Shown here: piece after piece, positions 7,667 to 16,441 of the stretch
How positions within the stretch are numbered: the stretch's first letter is position 1
How the letters are laid out: the number at the start of each line of letters is the position of its first letter
Assembly: GCA_963728155.1 (NCBI GenBank)
Contig: CAVSJF010000004.1
Coordinates: forward strand, 124,001-188,000
Direction: 5' to 3'
Length of the DNA stretch: 64,000 bases
Source of the DNA: JACVRW01 sp963728155
GTDB lineage: Bacteria > Actinomycetota > Thermoleophilia > Solirubrobacterales > Thermoleophilaceae
Translations under genes and position numbers: made by a program
Notes under the pieces: generated by a model
Database searches by the model: none
The model's input: only the letters and a program-made list of their open reading frames with translations
Told to the model about the DNA's origin: nothing

Positions 7667-8383
7667 GTGGCCGAGACGCTGACGATCCCGGCCCGCTTCA
7701 ACGGCCCGGCCGGGTCGGCCAACGGCGGCTACGCGTGCGGCCGCGTCGCGTCGCTCATCGAGGCCGAGGTGGCGGCGGTGTCGCTGCGCGCGCCACCGCC
7801 GCTGGAGCGCCCGCTCGAGGTCGTCCGCGAGGGAGAGAACGTGGAGCTCCGCCACGACGGCGCGCTCGTGGCCGAGGGGTTCCCGGACGAGCTGCTTCTC
7901 GACGTGCCGGACCCCGTGCCGCCGGAGCGCGCCGCCGCGGCGTCGCAGGCCGGGCTCGAGCACTGGAGCGCCGCTCATCCCTTTCCGGGGTGCGTGGTGT
8001 GCGGGCCGGCGCGGGAGCCCGGCGACGGCCTGCGCGTGTTTCCCGGCGCGCTCGGGGGCGACGGCCTCTTCGCCGCGGAATGGACCCCCGACGCGTCGGT
8101 GTCCGACGGCGAGGGGTGGGTGCGCCCGGAGTGCGTGTGGGCGGCCCTCGACTGCCCCACCAGCGCGCCCGTGGCCAACTTCGGCCAGGGACCGCCGCTG
8201 GTGCTGGCCCGCCTGACCGCGCGCATCGGATGTCCGGTGCGAGTCGGCGAGCCCCACGCGCTGGTGTCCTGGCCCCTCGAGGTGGACGGCCGCAAACGCC
8301 ACGCGGCCTGCGCCCTCTTCGACTCCGAGGGCCGGCTGCTGTGCGCCTCGAAGGCGCTGTGGATCGAGCTCAGGCAAGCCTGA
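7667..8383 (+). CDS. hotdog-fold thioesterase-like protein
   Basis: 238 residues from a GTG just after the peroxiredoxin stop. It begins IPARFNGPAGSANGGYACGRVA, a Gly-rich opening seen in acyl-CoA thioesterase-like hotdog proteins, and has a second half starting near HPFPGCVVCGP that ends LLCASKALWIELR, typical of a closing hotdog beta strand. Two hotdog-like halves in one chain are likely. A CVVCG Cys pair is present, but no complete metal site. I infer an acyl-CoA or acyl-ACP thioesterase or binding role; the substrate is unknown. Confidence 0.65.
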   Translation: MAETLTIPARFNGPAGSANGGYACGRVASLIEAEVAAVSLRAPPPLERPLEVVREGENVELRHDGALVAEGFPDELLLDVPDPVPPERAAAASQAGLEHWSAAHPFPGCVVCGPAREPGDGLRVFPGALGGDGLFAAEWTPDASVSDGEGWVRPECVWAALDCPTSAPVANFGQGPPLVLARLTARIGCPVRVGEPHALVSWPLEVDGRKRHAACALFDSEGRLLCASKALWIELRQA

Positions 8384-8393
8384 CCGGCGGCGG

Positions 8394-8627
8394 TCAGATC
8401 GGCTGCAGCATCGAGCTTTCGCAGTTGCGGCAGATCACGTTCGCGGTGTCCGACATGCGCGCGATCGTCGAGTGTGCGCCGCAGTTGGGACATTCCGAGC
8501 GCAGCTCGAAGCGGCGCAGGCAGGAGACGCAGCGGTAACGCCCGGGCAGGTTGGTGCCGCGCAGCCAGCGCTCGCCGCAGGCCGGGCACTCGGGACCCAT
8601 CCTTCGCTCGTCACCCGACCCGGACAC
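8394..8627 (-). CDS. small zinc-ribbon protein (YfgJ-like)
   Basis: 77 residues with four CxxC pairs (CPACG, CVSC, CPNCG, CRNC), forming two zinc ribbons. The order and spacing recall the E. coli YfgJ-type zinc-ribbon proteins. Two starts are possible: ATG at 8627, or ATG ten codons on, just before the first ribbon. It is the last gene of a minus-strand run after fmt, 33 bases from the fmt stop. No enzymatic motif is present; nucleic-acid or protein binding is the usual inference. Confidence 0.75.
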   Translation of the reverse strand: MSGSGDERRMGPECPACGERWLRGTNLPGRYRCVSCLRRFELRSECPNCGAHSTIARMSDTANVICRNCESSMLQPI

Positions 8628-8660
8628 GCGGGCTACCGTAACCGCTCGGCTACGCCAGAC

Positions 8661-9554
8661 TCAAGCACGGCGTCCGCGCAGCCAGTCGGTGGCGGCCATC
8701 GGCGTGCGTCCCGCGGGCTGGACCTCCAGCAGCTCGAGCGCCCCCTGGGCCGCGCCGTAGAGCAGCGCCGAGTCGCGGGTCTCCAGCGCTCCGGGCTCGA
8801 CGTCGTCCACTCCGGCCGCCAGCGCGGCCCGGCGCACCCCGAGGCGTTCGCCGTCGCCGCCAAGCTCCACGTAGGCGCCGATGTGCGGCGTGAGCGCCCG
8901 TACGCGGCGCTCCAGCTCGTCGGCGGCGCACGACGGGTCGAGCTCGCGGTCGGCCCTGTCGATCTTCTCCGCGTAGGTGACCCCGGCATCGGGCTGATCG
9001 CGAAAGGGCGGGCGCAGGTCGAGCGCCTCCACCAGCAGCTCGCCGCCGAGGTCGGCCAGCCGGGCCGCGAGGGTCCCGTAGTCGTCGTCGGGGGCGATGG
9101 GGTCGCTGCGCTGGAGGCACACCGGTCCCGCGTCGAGCTCGGCGCTCAGTCGCATGATCGTGACTCCGGTCTCCTCGTCCCCGGCGAGGATCGCGCGCTC
9201 GATCGGGGCGGCGCCCCGCCAGCGCGGCAGCAGCGAGGGGTGCACGTTGAAGATCTCGTGCTCGGAGAGGAGCGGCTCCTTGATCAACGCTCCGTAGGCG
9301 CAGATCGCCACCGCTTCGGGCTCGACGTCCGCAATCGCCCTGCGGGTGGCGGCGGCGTTCACGTCCTCGGGCTGCATCGTCTCGATCCCCAGCAGGCGCG
9401 CGCGCTCGGCCACCGGCGGCGGCGCCAGGCGCCGCCCACGGCCGCGCGGCCGATCGGGGCGGGTGACGACGAGCGCCGGGCGGTGCGGCGTGGCGGCCAG
9501 GCGCTCCAGCACCTCGACGGCGAAGTCCGAGGTGCCGAGGTACACAGTGGCCAT
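8661..9554 (-). CDS. fmt: methionyl-tRNA formyltransferase
   Basis: 297 residues, slightly shorter than the usual 305-320. It formylates Met-tRNA(fMet) with 10-formyl-tetrahydrofolate before translation initiation. Visible signatures are YLGTSDFAVEVL at the start, NVHPSLLPRWRGAAPIERAI (the formyl-transferase core with the catalytic Asn/His and SLLP loop near residue 105) and SAELDAGPV. The C-terminal OB-like domain follows. It starts six bases after the DapA-family gene on the same strand. In many bacteria fmt lies beside def; here def is about 25 kb away. Confidence 0.93.
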   Translation of the reverse strand: MATVYLGTSDFAVEVLERLAATPHRPALVVTRPDRPRGRGRRLAPPPVAERARLLGIETMQPEDVNAAATRRAIADVEPEAVAICAYGALIKEPLLSEHEIFNVHPSLLPRWRGAAPIERAILAGDEETGVTIMRLSAELDAGPVCLQRSDPIAPDDDYGTLAARLADLGGELLVEALDLRPPFRDQPDAGVTYAEKIDRADRELDPSCAADELERRVRALTPHIGAYVELGGDGERLGVRRAALAAGVDDVEPGALETRDSALLYGAAQGALELLEVQPAGRTPMAATDWLRGRRA

Positions 9555-9560
9555 CAGCGT

Positions 9561-10364
9561 TCAAAGAGGGGCGCGCGGAGCTTCGGGGTACTCGGCCCCG
9601 CGCTCGGCCAGGCGCTCGCGCACGGCCCGCTTGATGTCGGGGATCTCCGGCAGCTCGGTGCGCGCCTGGTCGACCGCGGCCTGGGCTTCCTCGGACTGCT
9701 CTTCGCGGACGCGCAGCAGCACGTCGGCGCGAGCGTTGGCCAGCGCCGAGATGGATCCCGTGCCGCCCCCGCGCATCGATCGCAGAGCAAGCTTCTCGGC
9801 GCCGACGAACAGGCGAAAGCCGTCGTGCCGATGCGCAATTTCCAGGTACTCGGCGTGGCGCTCCGGCGACTTGGTCGAGTCCTTCAGGCCAGCGAGCCCC
9901 TCGCCGGCCAGGGTGTCGAGCATCTCGGCGGGGAGGTCGTTGCCGGTGCGGTCGGGGAAGGTGTAGGCGAGCACCGGCGTCCCTGCCGCTGCCTCCAGCA
10001 GCGCCCGGTAGTGGTTGAGCAGGGCGTCGCCCTCGTAGGCGTAGTAGTAGGGAACGATCGCCATCACGGCGTCGGCGCCCGTGCCCACCGCCGCCCGCGC
10101 CAGTCGCAGGGTCGCCGGTGTGGACGCCCGGCCCACGTGGGCGATCACCTCCAGCCGCCCCTCCGAGGTCTGCACCGCGGTGGCGACCACGGAGGCCACC
10201 TCCGACTCCTCGAGCAGGGGCCCCTCGCCGGTGGTCCCGCAGGGCACGATCCCGTCCACCCCGTCTTCGGCCAGCAGCTCGATGTGCAATCTGAGGGCGT
10301 CGAGGTCGATCCCGCCGTTGCCGCCGAACGGGGTCGCCAGAGCGGCGTGTACCTGAAAGCTCAT
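9561..10364 (-). CDS. DapA/DHDPS-family class I aldolase
   Basis: 267 residues of a (beta/alpha)8 aldolase of the dihydrodipicolinate synthase/N-acetylneuraminate lyase family. GTTGEG (about residues 43-48), PYYY, AYTFPDRTG (Tyr and the Arg that binds the substrate carboxylate) and the Schiff-base Lys in GLKDST all match DapA positions. True DapA enzymes are about 290-300 residues, so this is short, and the neighbours are lactate-utilisation genes and fmt rather than lysine genes. It could be 4-hydroxy-tetrahydrodipicolinate synthase or a paralogue acting on another 2-oxoacid; I therefore give no symbol. Confidence 0.8.
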   Translation of the reverse strand: MSFQVHAALATPFGGNGGIDLDALRLHIELLAEDGVDGIVPCGTTGEGPLLEESEVASVVATAVQTSEGRLEVIAHVGRASTPATLRLARAAVGTGADAVMAIVPYYYAYEGDALLNHYRALLEAAAGTPVLAYTFPDRTGNDLPAEMLDTLAGEGLAGLKDSTKSPERHAEYLEIAHRHDGFRLFVGAEKLALRSMRGGGTGSISALANARADVLLRVREEQSEEAQAAVDQARTELPEIPDIKRAVRERLAERGAEYPEAPRAPL

Positions 10365-10436
10365 TACCAGTGTCCTAGCACTCCGCGGTCAGCGCCAGCA
10401 GCGCCCGGGTCGATCAGATATTCGGGCAGGTCGTCG

Positions 10437-12524
10437 TCATCCGGAAATCACCACCACGTGCAGGGTGCGGGGACCGTGCACTCCCTCTACCCGGTTCAGC
10501 TCGATATCCGACGTGGCCGACGGCCCGGCGATGAAGGTCAGCGGCCGGCCGGCGCGCACGGCGGGCTCGAGGGCCTCTACGGCCTCTGTCACCAGGTCCA
10601 CGATCTGGTCCTCGGTCACCACGCACAGGTGGTAGTCGGGCACCAGCGTGAGGGCCCGCCGGCCCTGTCCGCGGCCTCCGTCCAGCACGATCACGCCGGT
10701 CTCGGCGATGGCCCGGGCGCAGCCGGTGAGGGCGCCGTCGAGCGCGTCGAGGTCGTGTGCGCTGAGGTCGTCGTCGGCGACGAGCTCGACGCCGGACGGG
10801 CGCCAGGCGGCGGGCAGGCCTTCAGGGGCGATCAGGCGTTCGGCGCCGCGTTCGCGGCACAGCGCGGCGATGGTTTCGCCCGCCTCGGCCTCCGAGCTGC
10901 GGTGCACACTGGCCCGGTACTCGCCCACGCGCTCGGCGAACAGGTCGACGATCTCGGCCGTCGTTCGCTCCGAGCTGCGGCGGTAGGCGCGCGGCACCTC
11001 CACTGTTTCTCGGTCGTCCGCCAGCGCTGAACGGATGCGGCCAAGGATGGTCGCTCGGGCGTCGCCGGCCGACTCGTCTCGAGTTTGGTCGGATAATTGT
11101 CCCTGAGTTGGGACAGGTGCCACCGCGGGCCCGCCCGGATCGCCACGCTCCCGCTTCCACCAGTCGCGAAACGTCTCCTTCGGCGGCTCGGCCAGGTCCC
11201 GGGTAAGGGTCCATCCCGACATCGGCCAGGGCATGCGCTCGATCCGCCCCTTGCGAGACAGCGGCTTGGCGCCCAGCCGAGCCGCCTTCTGCGCCCGCTC
11301 GAAGGCGACGCGTGAAGAGAACGCCCGGTACATGGCCTTCATTGCTGCCTTTTCGGGCTTCCACGAGGGCTCCGTATCCACCACCCGGCCGCGCAGGTGC
11401 ACCAGGACGCGCGGGATGTCGATCGCCACCGGGCACACCTCGTAGCACGCCCCGCACAGGCTGGAGGCAAACGGCAGCGTCCGGGCCTCCTCCATCTTCT
11501 TCAGCTGCGGGGTGAGGATCGCACCGATCGGCCCGGGATAGACCGACTCGTACGCGTGGCCGCCGGTACGCGAGTAGACGGGGCACACGTTGAGGCACGC
11601 CGAGCAGCGGATACAGCGCAGCGCCTGGCGCCCGACCTGGTCGGCCAGCACGTCGGTGCGGCCGTTGTCCACCAGCACGAGGTGAAACTCCTGCGGCCCG
11701 TCGCCCGGCGAGACCCCGGTCCAGAACGAGGTGTAGGGGTTCATCCGCTCACCCGTCGAGGAGCGCGGCAGCAGCTGGATGAACACCTCCATGTCGCGCC
11801 ACGTGGGCACGAGCTTCTCGATGCCCATCACCGTTACGAGCACCTCGGGCAGCGTGGTGCACATTCGCCCATTGCCCTCGCTCTCGAACACGCTGACCGT
11901 GCCGGTCTCGGCCACGGCGAAGTTGGCCCCGCTGATCCCCATCCGCGCGGAGAGGAACTTGGATCGCAGGTGCAGGCGCGCCGCCTCGGCCAGCGCGGCG
12001 GGCTCGTCGGTCAGGTCGGGCAGGTCCAGCTCGCGCGCGAAAACGTCGCGGATCTCGGAGCGGTTCTTGTGGATGGCGGGCACGAGGATGTGCGACTGCA
12101 CGTCGTCGCCCAGCTGAATGATCAGCTCCGCCAGGTCGGTCTCGATCGCGCGCACGCCGGCATCGGCCAGCGCCTCGTTGAGCTTGATCTCGTCGGTGAG
12201 GATCGACTTGACCTTCACCACCTCGTCCACGCCGTGCGACCGAGCGAGGTCGGCGACGATCGCGCACCCCTCCTTGCCGTCTTTCGCCCAATGCACCTGG
12301 CCACCCGCGGAGACCACCGCGGCCTCGAGCTGCTCGAGGTAGGTGTCGAGCGACCCCAGCGTGGCGTCCTTCAGCCCCTTCCCCGCCTCGCGCAGCTCCG
12401 CCCAGTCGGGCACCTCCCCCACCACGCCGGCCCGCTTCTCCCGGATCGTGCCGGTGGCCTTGGCCAGGTTGCGCCGCAGCTGCGAGTCGCGCAGGGCAAC
12501 GCTCGCTGCCTTGGGGAAGCTCAC
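10437..12524 (-). CDS. lutB: LutB-LutC fusion, L-lactate utilisation iron-sulfur/LUD protein
   Basis: 695 residues from a GTG that overlaps the lutA stop (GTGA). Residues about 1-470 are LutB: an N-terminal LUD region with FAVAETGTVSVFESEGNGRM, then two 4Fe-4S clusters (CIRCSACLNVCP near 305 and CGACYEVCP near 355) and the LutB C-terminal region. After a linker, residues about 478-695 form a separate LutC-like LUD domain ending in IAGPSATSDIELNRVEGVHGP. In most bacteria LutA, LutB and LutC are three proteins of the L-lactate dehydrogenase complex feeding electrons to the respiratory chain. Here B and C are one open frame with no visible frame change. The divergent lactate permease supports the role. 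Confidence 0.9.
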   Translation of the reverse strand: MSFPKAASVALRDSQLRRNLAKATGTIREKRAGVVGEVPDWAELREAGKGLKDATLGSLDTYLEQLEAAVVSAGGQVHWAKDGKEGCAIVADLARSHGVDEVVKVKSILTDEIKLNEALADAGVRAIETDLAELIIQLGDDVQSHILVPAIHKNRSEIRDVFARELDLPDLTDEPAALAEAARLHLRSKFLSARMGISGANFAVAETGTVSVFESEGNGRMCTTLPEVLVTVMGIEKLVPTWRDMEVFIQLLPRSSTGERMNPYTSFWTGVSPGDGPQEFHLVLVDNGRTDVLADQVGRQALRCIRCSACLNVCPVYSRTGGHAYESVYPGPIGAILTPQLKKMEEARTLPFASSLCGACYEVCPVAIDIPRVLVHLRGRVVDTEPSWKPEKAAMKAMYRAFSSRVAFERAQKAARLGAKPLSRKGRIERMPWPMSGWTLTRDLAEPPKETFRDWWKRERGDPGGPAVAPVPTQGQLSDQTRDESAGDARATILGRIRSALADDRETVEVPRAYRRSSERTTAEIVDLFAERVGEYRASVHRSSEAEAGETIAALCRERGAERLIAPEGLPAAWRPSGVELVADDDLSAHDLDALDGALTGCARAIAETGVIVLDGGRGQGRRALTLVPDYHLCVVTEDQIVDLVTEAVEALEPAVRAGRPLTFIAGPSATSDIELNRVEGVHGPRTLHVVVISG

Positions 12525-13195
12525 GACGCCAGCACCTCCACCAGGTGCATCGAGCGCACGCCGGTCCGCTGGCGCGACAGCGCCCCGCCGATATGCATCA
12601 GGCAGGAGTTGTCGGCGGCGCAGACGATCTCCGCGCCGGTATCGAGCACGGCGCGCACCTTGTCGGCGAGCATCGCCGAGGAGACCTCGGCGTTCTTGAC
12701 CGCGAAGGTGCCGCCGAAGCCACAGCACTCGTTGCTCTGAGGCAGCTCTACGAACTCGATACCGCTGACCGACCGCAGCAGGCGCAAGGGCCGGTCGCCG
12801 ACCCCGAGCTCGCGCAGCGAGTGGCAGGTGGGATGGAAGGTCACCTTGTGCGGGAAGTGCGCGCCCACGTCCTCGACCCCCAGCCGGTCGACCAGGAACT
12901 CGGTCAGCTCCATCACCGGCGGGGCCTCATCGTCCAGATGCTGGCGCAGCATTCCGGCGCAGGACGCCGACGGCGTGACCACCATCTCGGCGCCCTCGAA
13001 GACGCGGGCGAAGCGCCGCACCAGCGCCGTGCCCTCGCGGGCGTATCCGGAGTTCATGTGCATCTGGCCGCAGCAGGTCTGCTCCAGCGGAAAGTCGACC
13101 TCGCACCCCAGACGCTCGAGCAGGCGCACGGTCGCGCGACCCGTCTGCGGGAAGAGCGTGTCGTTGAAACAGGTGACGAAGAGGCTTACGCGCAT
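12521..13195 (-). CDS. lutA: LutA-like (Fe-S)-binding subunit of L-lactate dehydrogenase complex
   Basis: 224 residues, ATG at 13195. Two CCG-type domains are clear: QTCCGQMHMN (about residue 38) and NECCGFGGTF (about 166), each preceded by an upstream Cys (FVTCFND, HPTCHS) as in heterodisulfide-reductase/GlcF-like subunits. With LutB and LutC it oxidises L-lactate to pyruvate at the membrane. It is the first gene of a minus-strand operon (lutA, lutBC, DapA-like, fmt, zinc ribbon) and is divergent from the lactate permease with an 88-base gap holding two inverted repeats. Length matches LutA/YkgE proteins. Confidence 0.9.
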   Translation of the reverse strand: MRVSLFVTCFNDTLFPQTGRATVRLLERLGCEVDFPLEQTCCGQMHMNSGYAREGTALVRRFARVFEGAEMVVTPSASCAGMLRQHLDDEAPPVMELTEFLVDRLGVEDVGAHFPHKVTFHPTCHSLRELGVGDRPLRLLRSVSGIEFVELPQSNECCGFGGTFAVKNAEVSSAMLADKVRAVLDTGAEIVCAADNSCLMHIGGALSRQRTGVRSMHLVEVLAS

Positions 13196-13210
13196 GCCGT
13201 CACCGCTTAC

Positions 13211-13244
13211 ACGGTTTCTCCGTTGGGCATAAGGGGCAAACCCC
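13211..13244. promoter_or_regulatory. two short inverted repeats between lutA and the lactate permease gene
   Basis: The divergent promoter region holds ACGG-TTTCT-CCGT (13211-13223) and GGGG-CAAA-CCCC (13233-13244). Either could be an operator for a lactate- or glycolate-responsive regulator, but no GntR/LldR-type regulator gene lies next to it, and the arms are only four bases, so this is a weak call. Confidence 0.3.
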
Positions 13245-13283
13245 CAAACGACCGTAGGGCCTGCGACGGAGGGAGAGGCACCG

Positions 13284-14966
13284 GTGTACACGCAGAACTT
13301 CGATCCGGTATCGGATTCGCTCGGACTCAGCTCGATCTTCGCCGTACTTCCGATTCTGGCACTCTTCGTGCTGCTCGGCGGGCTCAAGATGGCCGCCCAA
13401 TGGGCCGCCCTGATCGCGCTTGGGGTGGCCCTGCTCGTCGCGACCATCGTGTACGGGATGCCGGTGGACCAAACGCTGCTCTCCGCCTCCGAGGGCGCCG
13501 TGTTCGGGCTCTTCCCGATCATGTGGATCGTGGTCGCGGCCATCTGGATCTACAACATGACCGTCGAGACCGGCCACTTCGCGGTGCTGCGGCGCTCCTT
13601 CGGCGCGATCTCCACCGACCAGCGCGTCCAGGCCGTGATCATCGCCTTCTGCTTCGGCGCGCTGCTCGAGGCGCTGGCCGGCTTCGGCACCCCGGTCGCC
13701 ATCACCGCGGTCATGCTGATCGCGCTGGGCTTCACGCCGATCAAGGCGGCGTCGGTCGCGCTCGTGGCCAACACTGCTCCGGTGGCCTTCGGCGCGATCG
13801 CCATCCCGATTGTCACGCTCGCGGAGATAACGGGGCTGCCGAAGGAGGATCTGGGCGCGATGGTCGGCCGCCAGACACCGGTACTTGCGCTGATCGTCCC
13901 CTTGATCCTGGTCGGCATGGTCGACGGCGCCCGCGGCATCCGCCAGGCCTGGCCCGCGGCGGTCGCCGGCGGGCTCGTGTTTGCCGTGGCCCAGTACGCC
14001 ACCTCGAACTTCATCTCCGTCGAGTTGACAGACATCGTGGCCTCGCTGCTCGCCACCGGCGCCATTGTGCTGCTGCTGCGCGTCTGGCAGCCCTCAGAGC
14101 CCCTGACCGGGGAAGCCAATGGGGGCGGCTCTCAGAGGCCGGCCGTGGCCGGCGCCGAGGGTCATGACCCGGCGATGGAGGAGGAGGTTCGCCGCCGCGA
14201 CGACTCTGTCAAGGACCCTCCCGCCGACGTGGTGCGTGCCTACTCGCCCTACCTGATCATCATCGTGGTCTTCGCGCTCGCGCAGATCCCAGCTATCAAG
14301 GACGCGTTGGCGGAGTCGCCGTGGACGACCACGTTCCAGTGGCCCGGGCTCGACGTGGTCACCCCCGACGGCGAGCCGCTCTCCTCGCTGACCTACAACT
14401 TCAACTGGCTGCCGGCGGCGGGAACGCTGCTGCTTATCTCCGGCTTGATCACGATGGCCGTGCTGAAGGTCTCTCCCGGCCGGGCGGTGAAGGTTGCGGG
14501 CAGCTCACTCGATCAGCTCAAGTGGGCGATCTTGACGGTGGCCTCGGTGCTAGCGCTGGCCTACGTCATGAACCAGTCGGGCCAGACCATCACTCTCGGC
14601 TCGTGGGCGGCGGGCGCGGGCGACTTCTTCGCCTTCCTGTCGGCGCTGATCGGCTGGCTCGGGGTGGCCGTGACCGGGTCGGACACCTCGTCCAACGCGC
14701 TGTTCGGCGCGCTGCAGGTGACCGCGGCGAAGGACGCCGGCATCTCCCCCACCCTGCTCGCCGCGGCCAACAGCTCGGGCGGCGTGCTCGGGAAGATGGT
14801 CTCGCCCCAGAACCTCGCGATTGGCGCCGCAGCAGTAGGCCTCGCCGGCCAGGAGGGCGATCTGTTCCGTAAGGTGCTGGGCTGGAGCATCGGCCTCATG
14901 CTGATCATGTGCGTTTTGGTCTATCTGCAGTCGACTGACATCCTCGGATGGATGGTGGTGAAGTAA
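13284..14966 (+). CDS. lldP: L-lactate permease (LctP/LldP family)
   Basis: 560 residues with 12-14 hydrophobic helices. The family signature is easy to see: LLEALAGFGTPVAIT near residue 132, VALVANTAPVAFGAI, and VTGSDTSSNALFGALQ with LAAANSSGGVLGKMVSPQNLAIG in the last third. It takes up L-lactate (often also glycolate) by proton symport. The GTG start is chosen because a strong GGAGGG lies 12-17 bases upstream (13268-13273). A charged cytoplasmic loop near residues 275-320 is longer than usual. It leads the hydroxyacid operon: the glcD start lies inside its last codons. Confidence 0.93.
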   Translation: MYTQNFDPVSDSLGLSSIFAVLPILALFVLLGGLKMAAQWAALIALGVALLVATIVYGMPVDQTLLSASEGAVFGLFPIMWIVVAAIWIYNMTVETGHFAVLRRSFGAISTDQRVQAVIIAFCFGALLEALAGFGTPVAITAVMLIALGFTPIKAASVALVANTAPVAFGAIAIPIVTLAEITGLPKEDLGAMVGRQTPVLALIVPLILVGMVDGARGIRQAWPAAVAGGLVFAVAQYATSNFISVELTDIVASLLATGAIVLLLRVWQPSEPLTGEANGGGSQRPAVAGAEGHDPAMEEEVRRRDDSVKDPPADVVRAYSPYLIIIVVFALAQIPAIKDALAESPWTTTFQWPGLDVVTPDGEPLSSLTYNFNWLPAAGTLLLISGLITMAVLKVSPGRAVKVAGSSLDQLKWAILTVASVLALAYVMNQSGQTITLGSWAAGAGDFFAFLSALIGWLGVAVTGSDTSSNALFGALQVTAAKDAGISPTLLAAANSSGGVLGKMVSPQNLAIGAAAVGLAGQEGDLFRKVLGWSIGLMLIMCVLVYLQSTDILGWMVVK

Positions 14967-16441
14967 CCGCCGCGGCCGAGCGCGCGCCGGTCGATCTCGG
15001 CCCGCTGGTCGCGGGGCTGCGAGCCGAGATCGGCGCGGAGAAGGTGCTCACGCACGCCCACCAGCTGCGCACCTACGAGTCCGACGGCCTGCTCCAGTAC
15101 GCCGTGACCCCCGGCGCGGTGGTGCTGCCCCGGTCGACCGAGGACGTGCAGGCGGCCGTGCGCGCGTGTGACCGCGCCGGCGTTCCCTTCGTGGCGCGCG
15201 GTGCGGGCTCGGGCCTGTCCGGCGGCGCGCTGCCGGTCGAGGATGGGCTGCTGATCTCGCTCAGCAAGATGCGCAGCATCGTGGAGGTCGATCTGGAGAA
15301 CCAGCGCGTGATCGCCGAGCCCGGGGTCACGAACATCGAGATCTCCAACGCCGTCGGCCCCGACCACTTCTACCCGCCCGACCCCTCGTCGCAGATCGTC
15401 TGCTCGATCGGCGGCAACGTGGCCGAGAACTCGGGCGGAGCCCACTGCTTTAAGTACGGCTTCACCACCAACTACGTGACCGGCCTCGAGCTGGTGCTGC
15501 CCGACGGTGAGCTCGTCCAGCTGGGCGGCAAGGAGCTCGATCCGCCCGGCTTCGACCTGCTGGGCGCGTTCGTCGGCTCCGAGGGCACACTGGGCGTGGC
15601 CACCAAGATCTGGCTGCGGATCGTGCCCAAGCCCGAGTCGGTGCGCACGCTCGTGGCCTTCTTCGGCTCGACCATCGAGGCGGGCGACGTCGTCACCGAG
15701 ATCGTGTCCGCCGGCATGGTGCCCGGCGCCATCGAGATGATGGACAACCTGTCCATCCGCGCGGCCGAGGGCGCCACTGGGGCGGGCTACCCCATGGACG
15801 CCGGCGCGGCGCTGGTGGTCGAGCTCGACGGCTCGGAGGCCGAATGCGAGACGCGCTTCGACGAGGTGGTGGAGATCTGCGAGCGAGTCGGGGCCGACTC
15901 CATCCGCGTGGCCCAGGACGAGGCCGAGCGCGAGCTGATCTGGCGCACGCGCAAGGCCGCGTTCGCCGCCATGGGCCGGATCGCGCCCAACTACTACGTG
16001 CAGGACTCGGTGATCCCTCGCACAAAGCTGTCCGAGGTGCTCGGGCGCATCGAGGAGCTGGGGCGCGAGTACGACATGCAGGTGGCGAACGTGTTCCACG
16101 CCGGCGACGGCAACCTTCACCCGCTGGTGTGTTACGACGGCTCCAACGAGGGCGAGGCCGAGCGCGCCGAGGAGTGCGCGGGGATGATCGTGAAGGTCTG
16201 CGTGGAGGCCGGCGGCTCGATCACCGGCGAGCACGGCGTGGGCGTGGACAAGAAGCGCTACATGCCCGACCAGTTCTCGGAGGAGGACCTGGGGACCTTC
16301 CAGCGCCTGCGCTGCGCCTTCGATCCCGACGGCCGGGCCAACCCGGGCAAGGTGATGCCCACCCCGCGGCTGTGCGGGGAGGTGCCCGGCCCCTACCGCC
16401 GCCATCCTCTGGAGCAGGCCGGCGTGGCCGAGCGCTTTTGA
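14948..16441 (+). CDS. glcD: glycolate oxidase FAD-binding subunit GlcD
   Basis: 497 residues. A PCMH-type FAD-binding domain is shown by PRSTEDVQAAV and VARGAGSGLSGGALP (about residues 83-97), PPDPSSQ, SIGGNVAENSGGAH and GSEGTLGV. The C-terminal FAD-oxidase domain has VANVFHAGDGNLHPL near residue 382 and the ITGEHGVGVDKK motif. GlcD oxidises glycolate (and often D-lactate) to glyoxylate, passing electrons through GlcE/GlcF to the quinone pool. It overlaps the permease stop by 19 bases and the next gene by an ATGA. Length is typical. Confidence 0.95.
   Translation: MDGGEVTAAAERAPVDLGPLVAGLRAEIGAEKVLTHAHQLRTYESDGLLQYAVTPGAVVLPRSTEDVQAAVRACDRAGVPFVARGAGSGLSGGALPVEDGLLISLSKMRSIVEVDLENQRVIAEPGVTNIEISNAVGPDHFYPPDPSSQIVCSIGGNVAENSGGAHCFKYGFTTNYVTGLELVLPDGELVQLGGKELDPPGFDLLGAFVGSEGTLGVATKIWLRIVPKPESVRTLVAFFGSTIEAGDVVTEIVSAGMVPGAIEMMDNLSIRAAEGATGAGYPMDAGAALVVELDGSEAECETRFDEVVEICERVGADSIRVAQDEAERELIWRTRKAAFAAMGRIAPNYYVQDSVIPRTKLSEVLGRIEELGREYDMQVANVFHAGDGNLHPLVCYDGSNEGEAERAEECAGMIVKVCVEAGGSITGEHGVGVDKKRYMPDQFSEEDLGTFQRLRCAFDPDGRANPGKVMPTPRLCGEVPGPYRRHPLEQAGVAERF

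Noticed and set aside
8472..11030. 852-codon open frame on the plus strand
   Set aside because: Runs antisense to fmt, the DapA-family gene and lutBC, which have strong motifs; the plus frame is low-complexity shadow.
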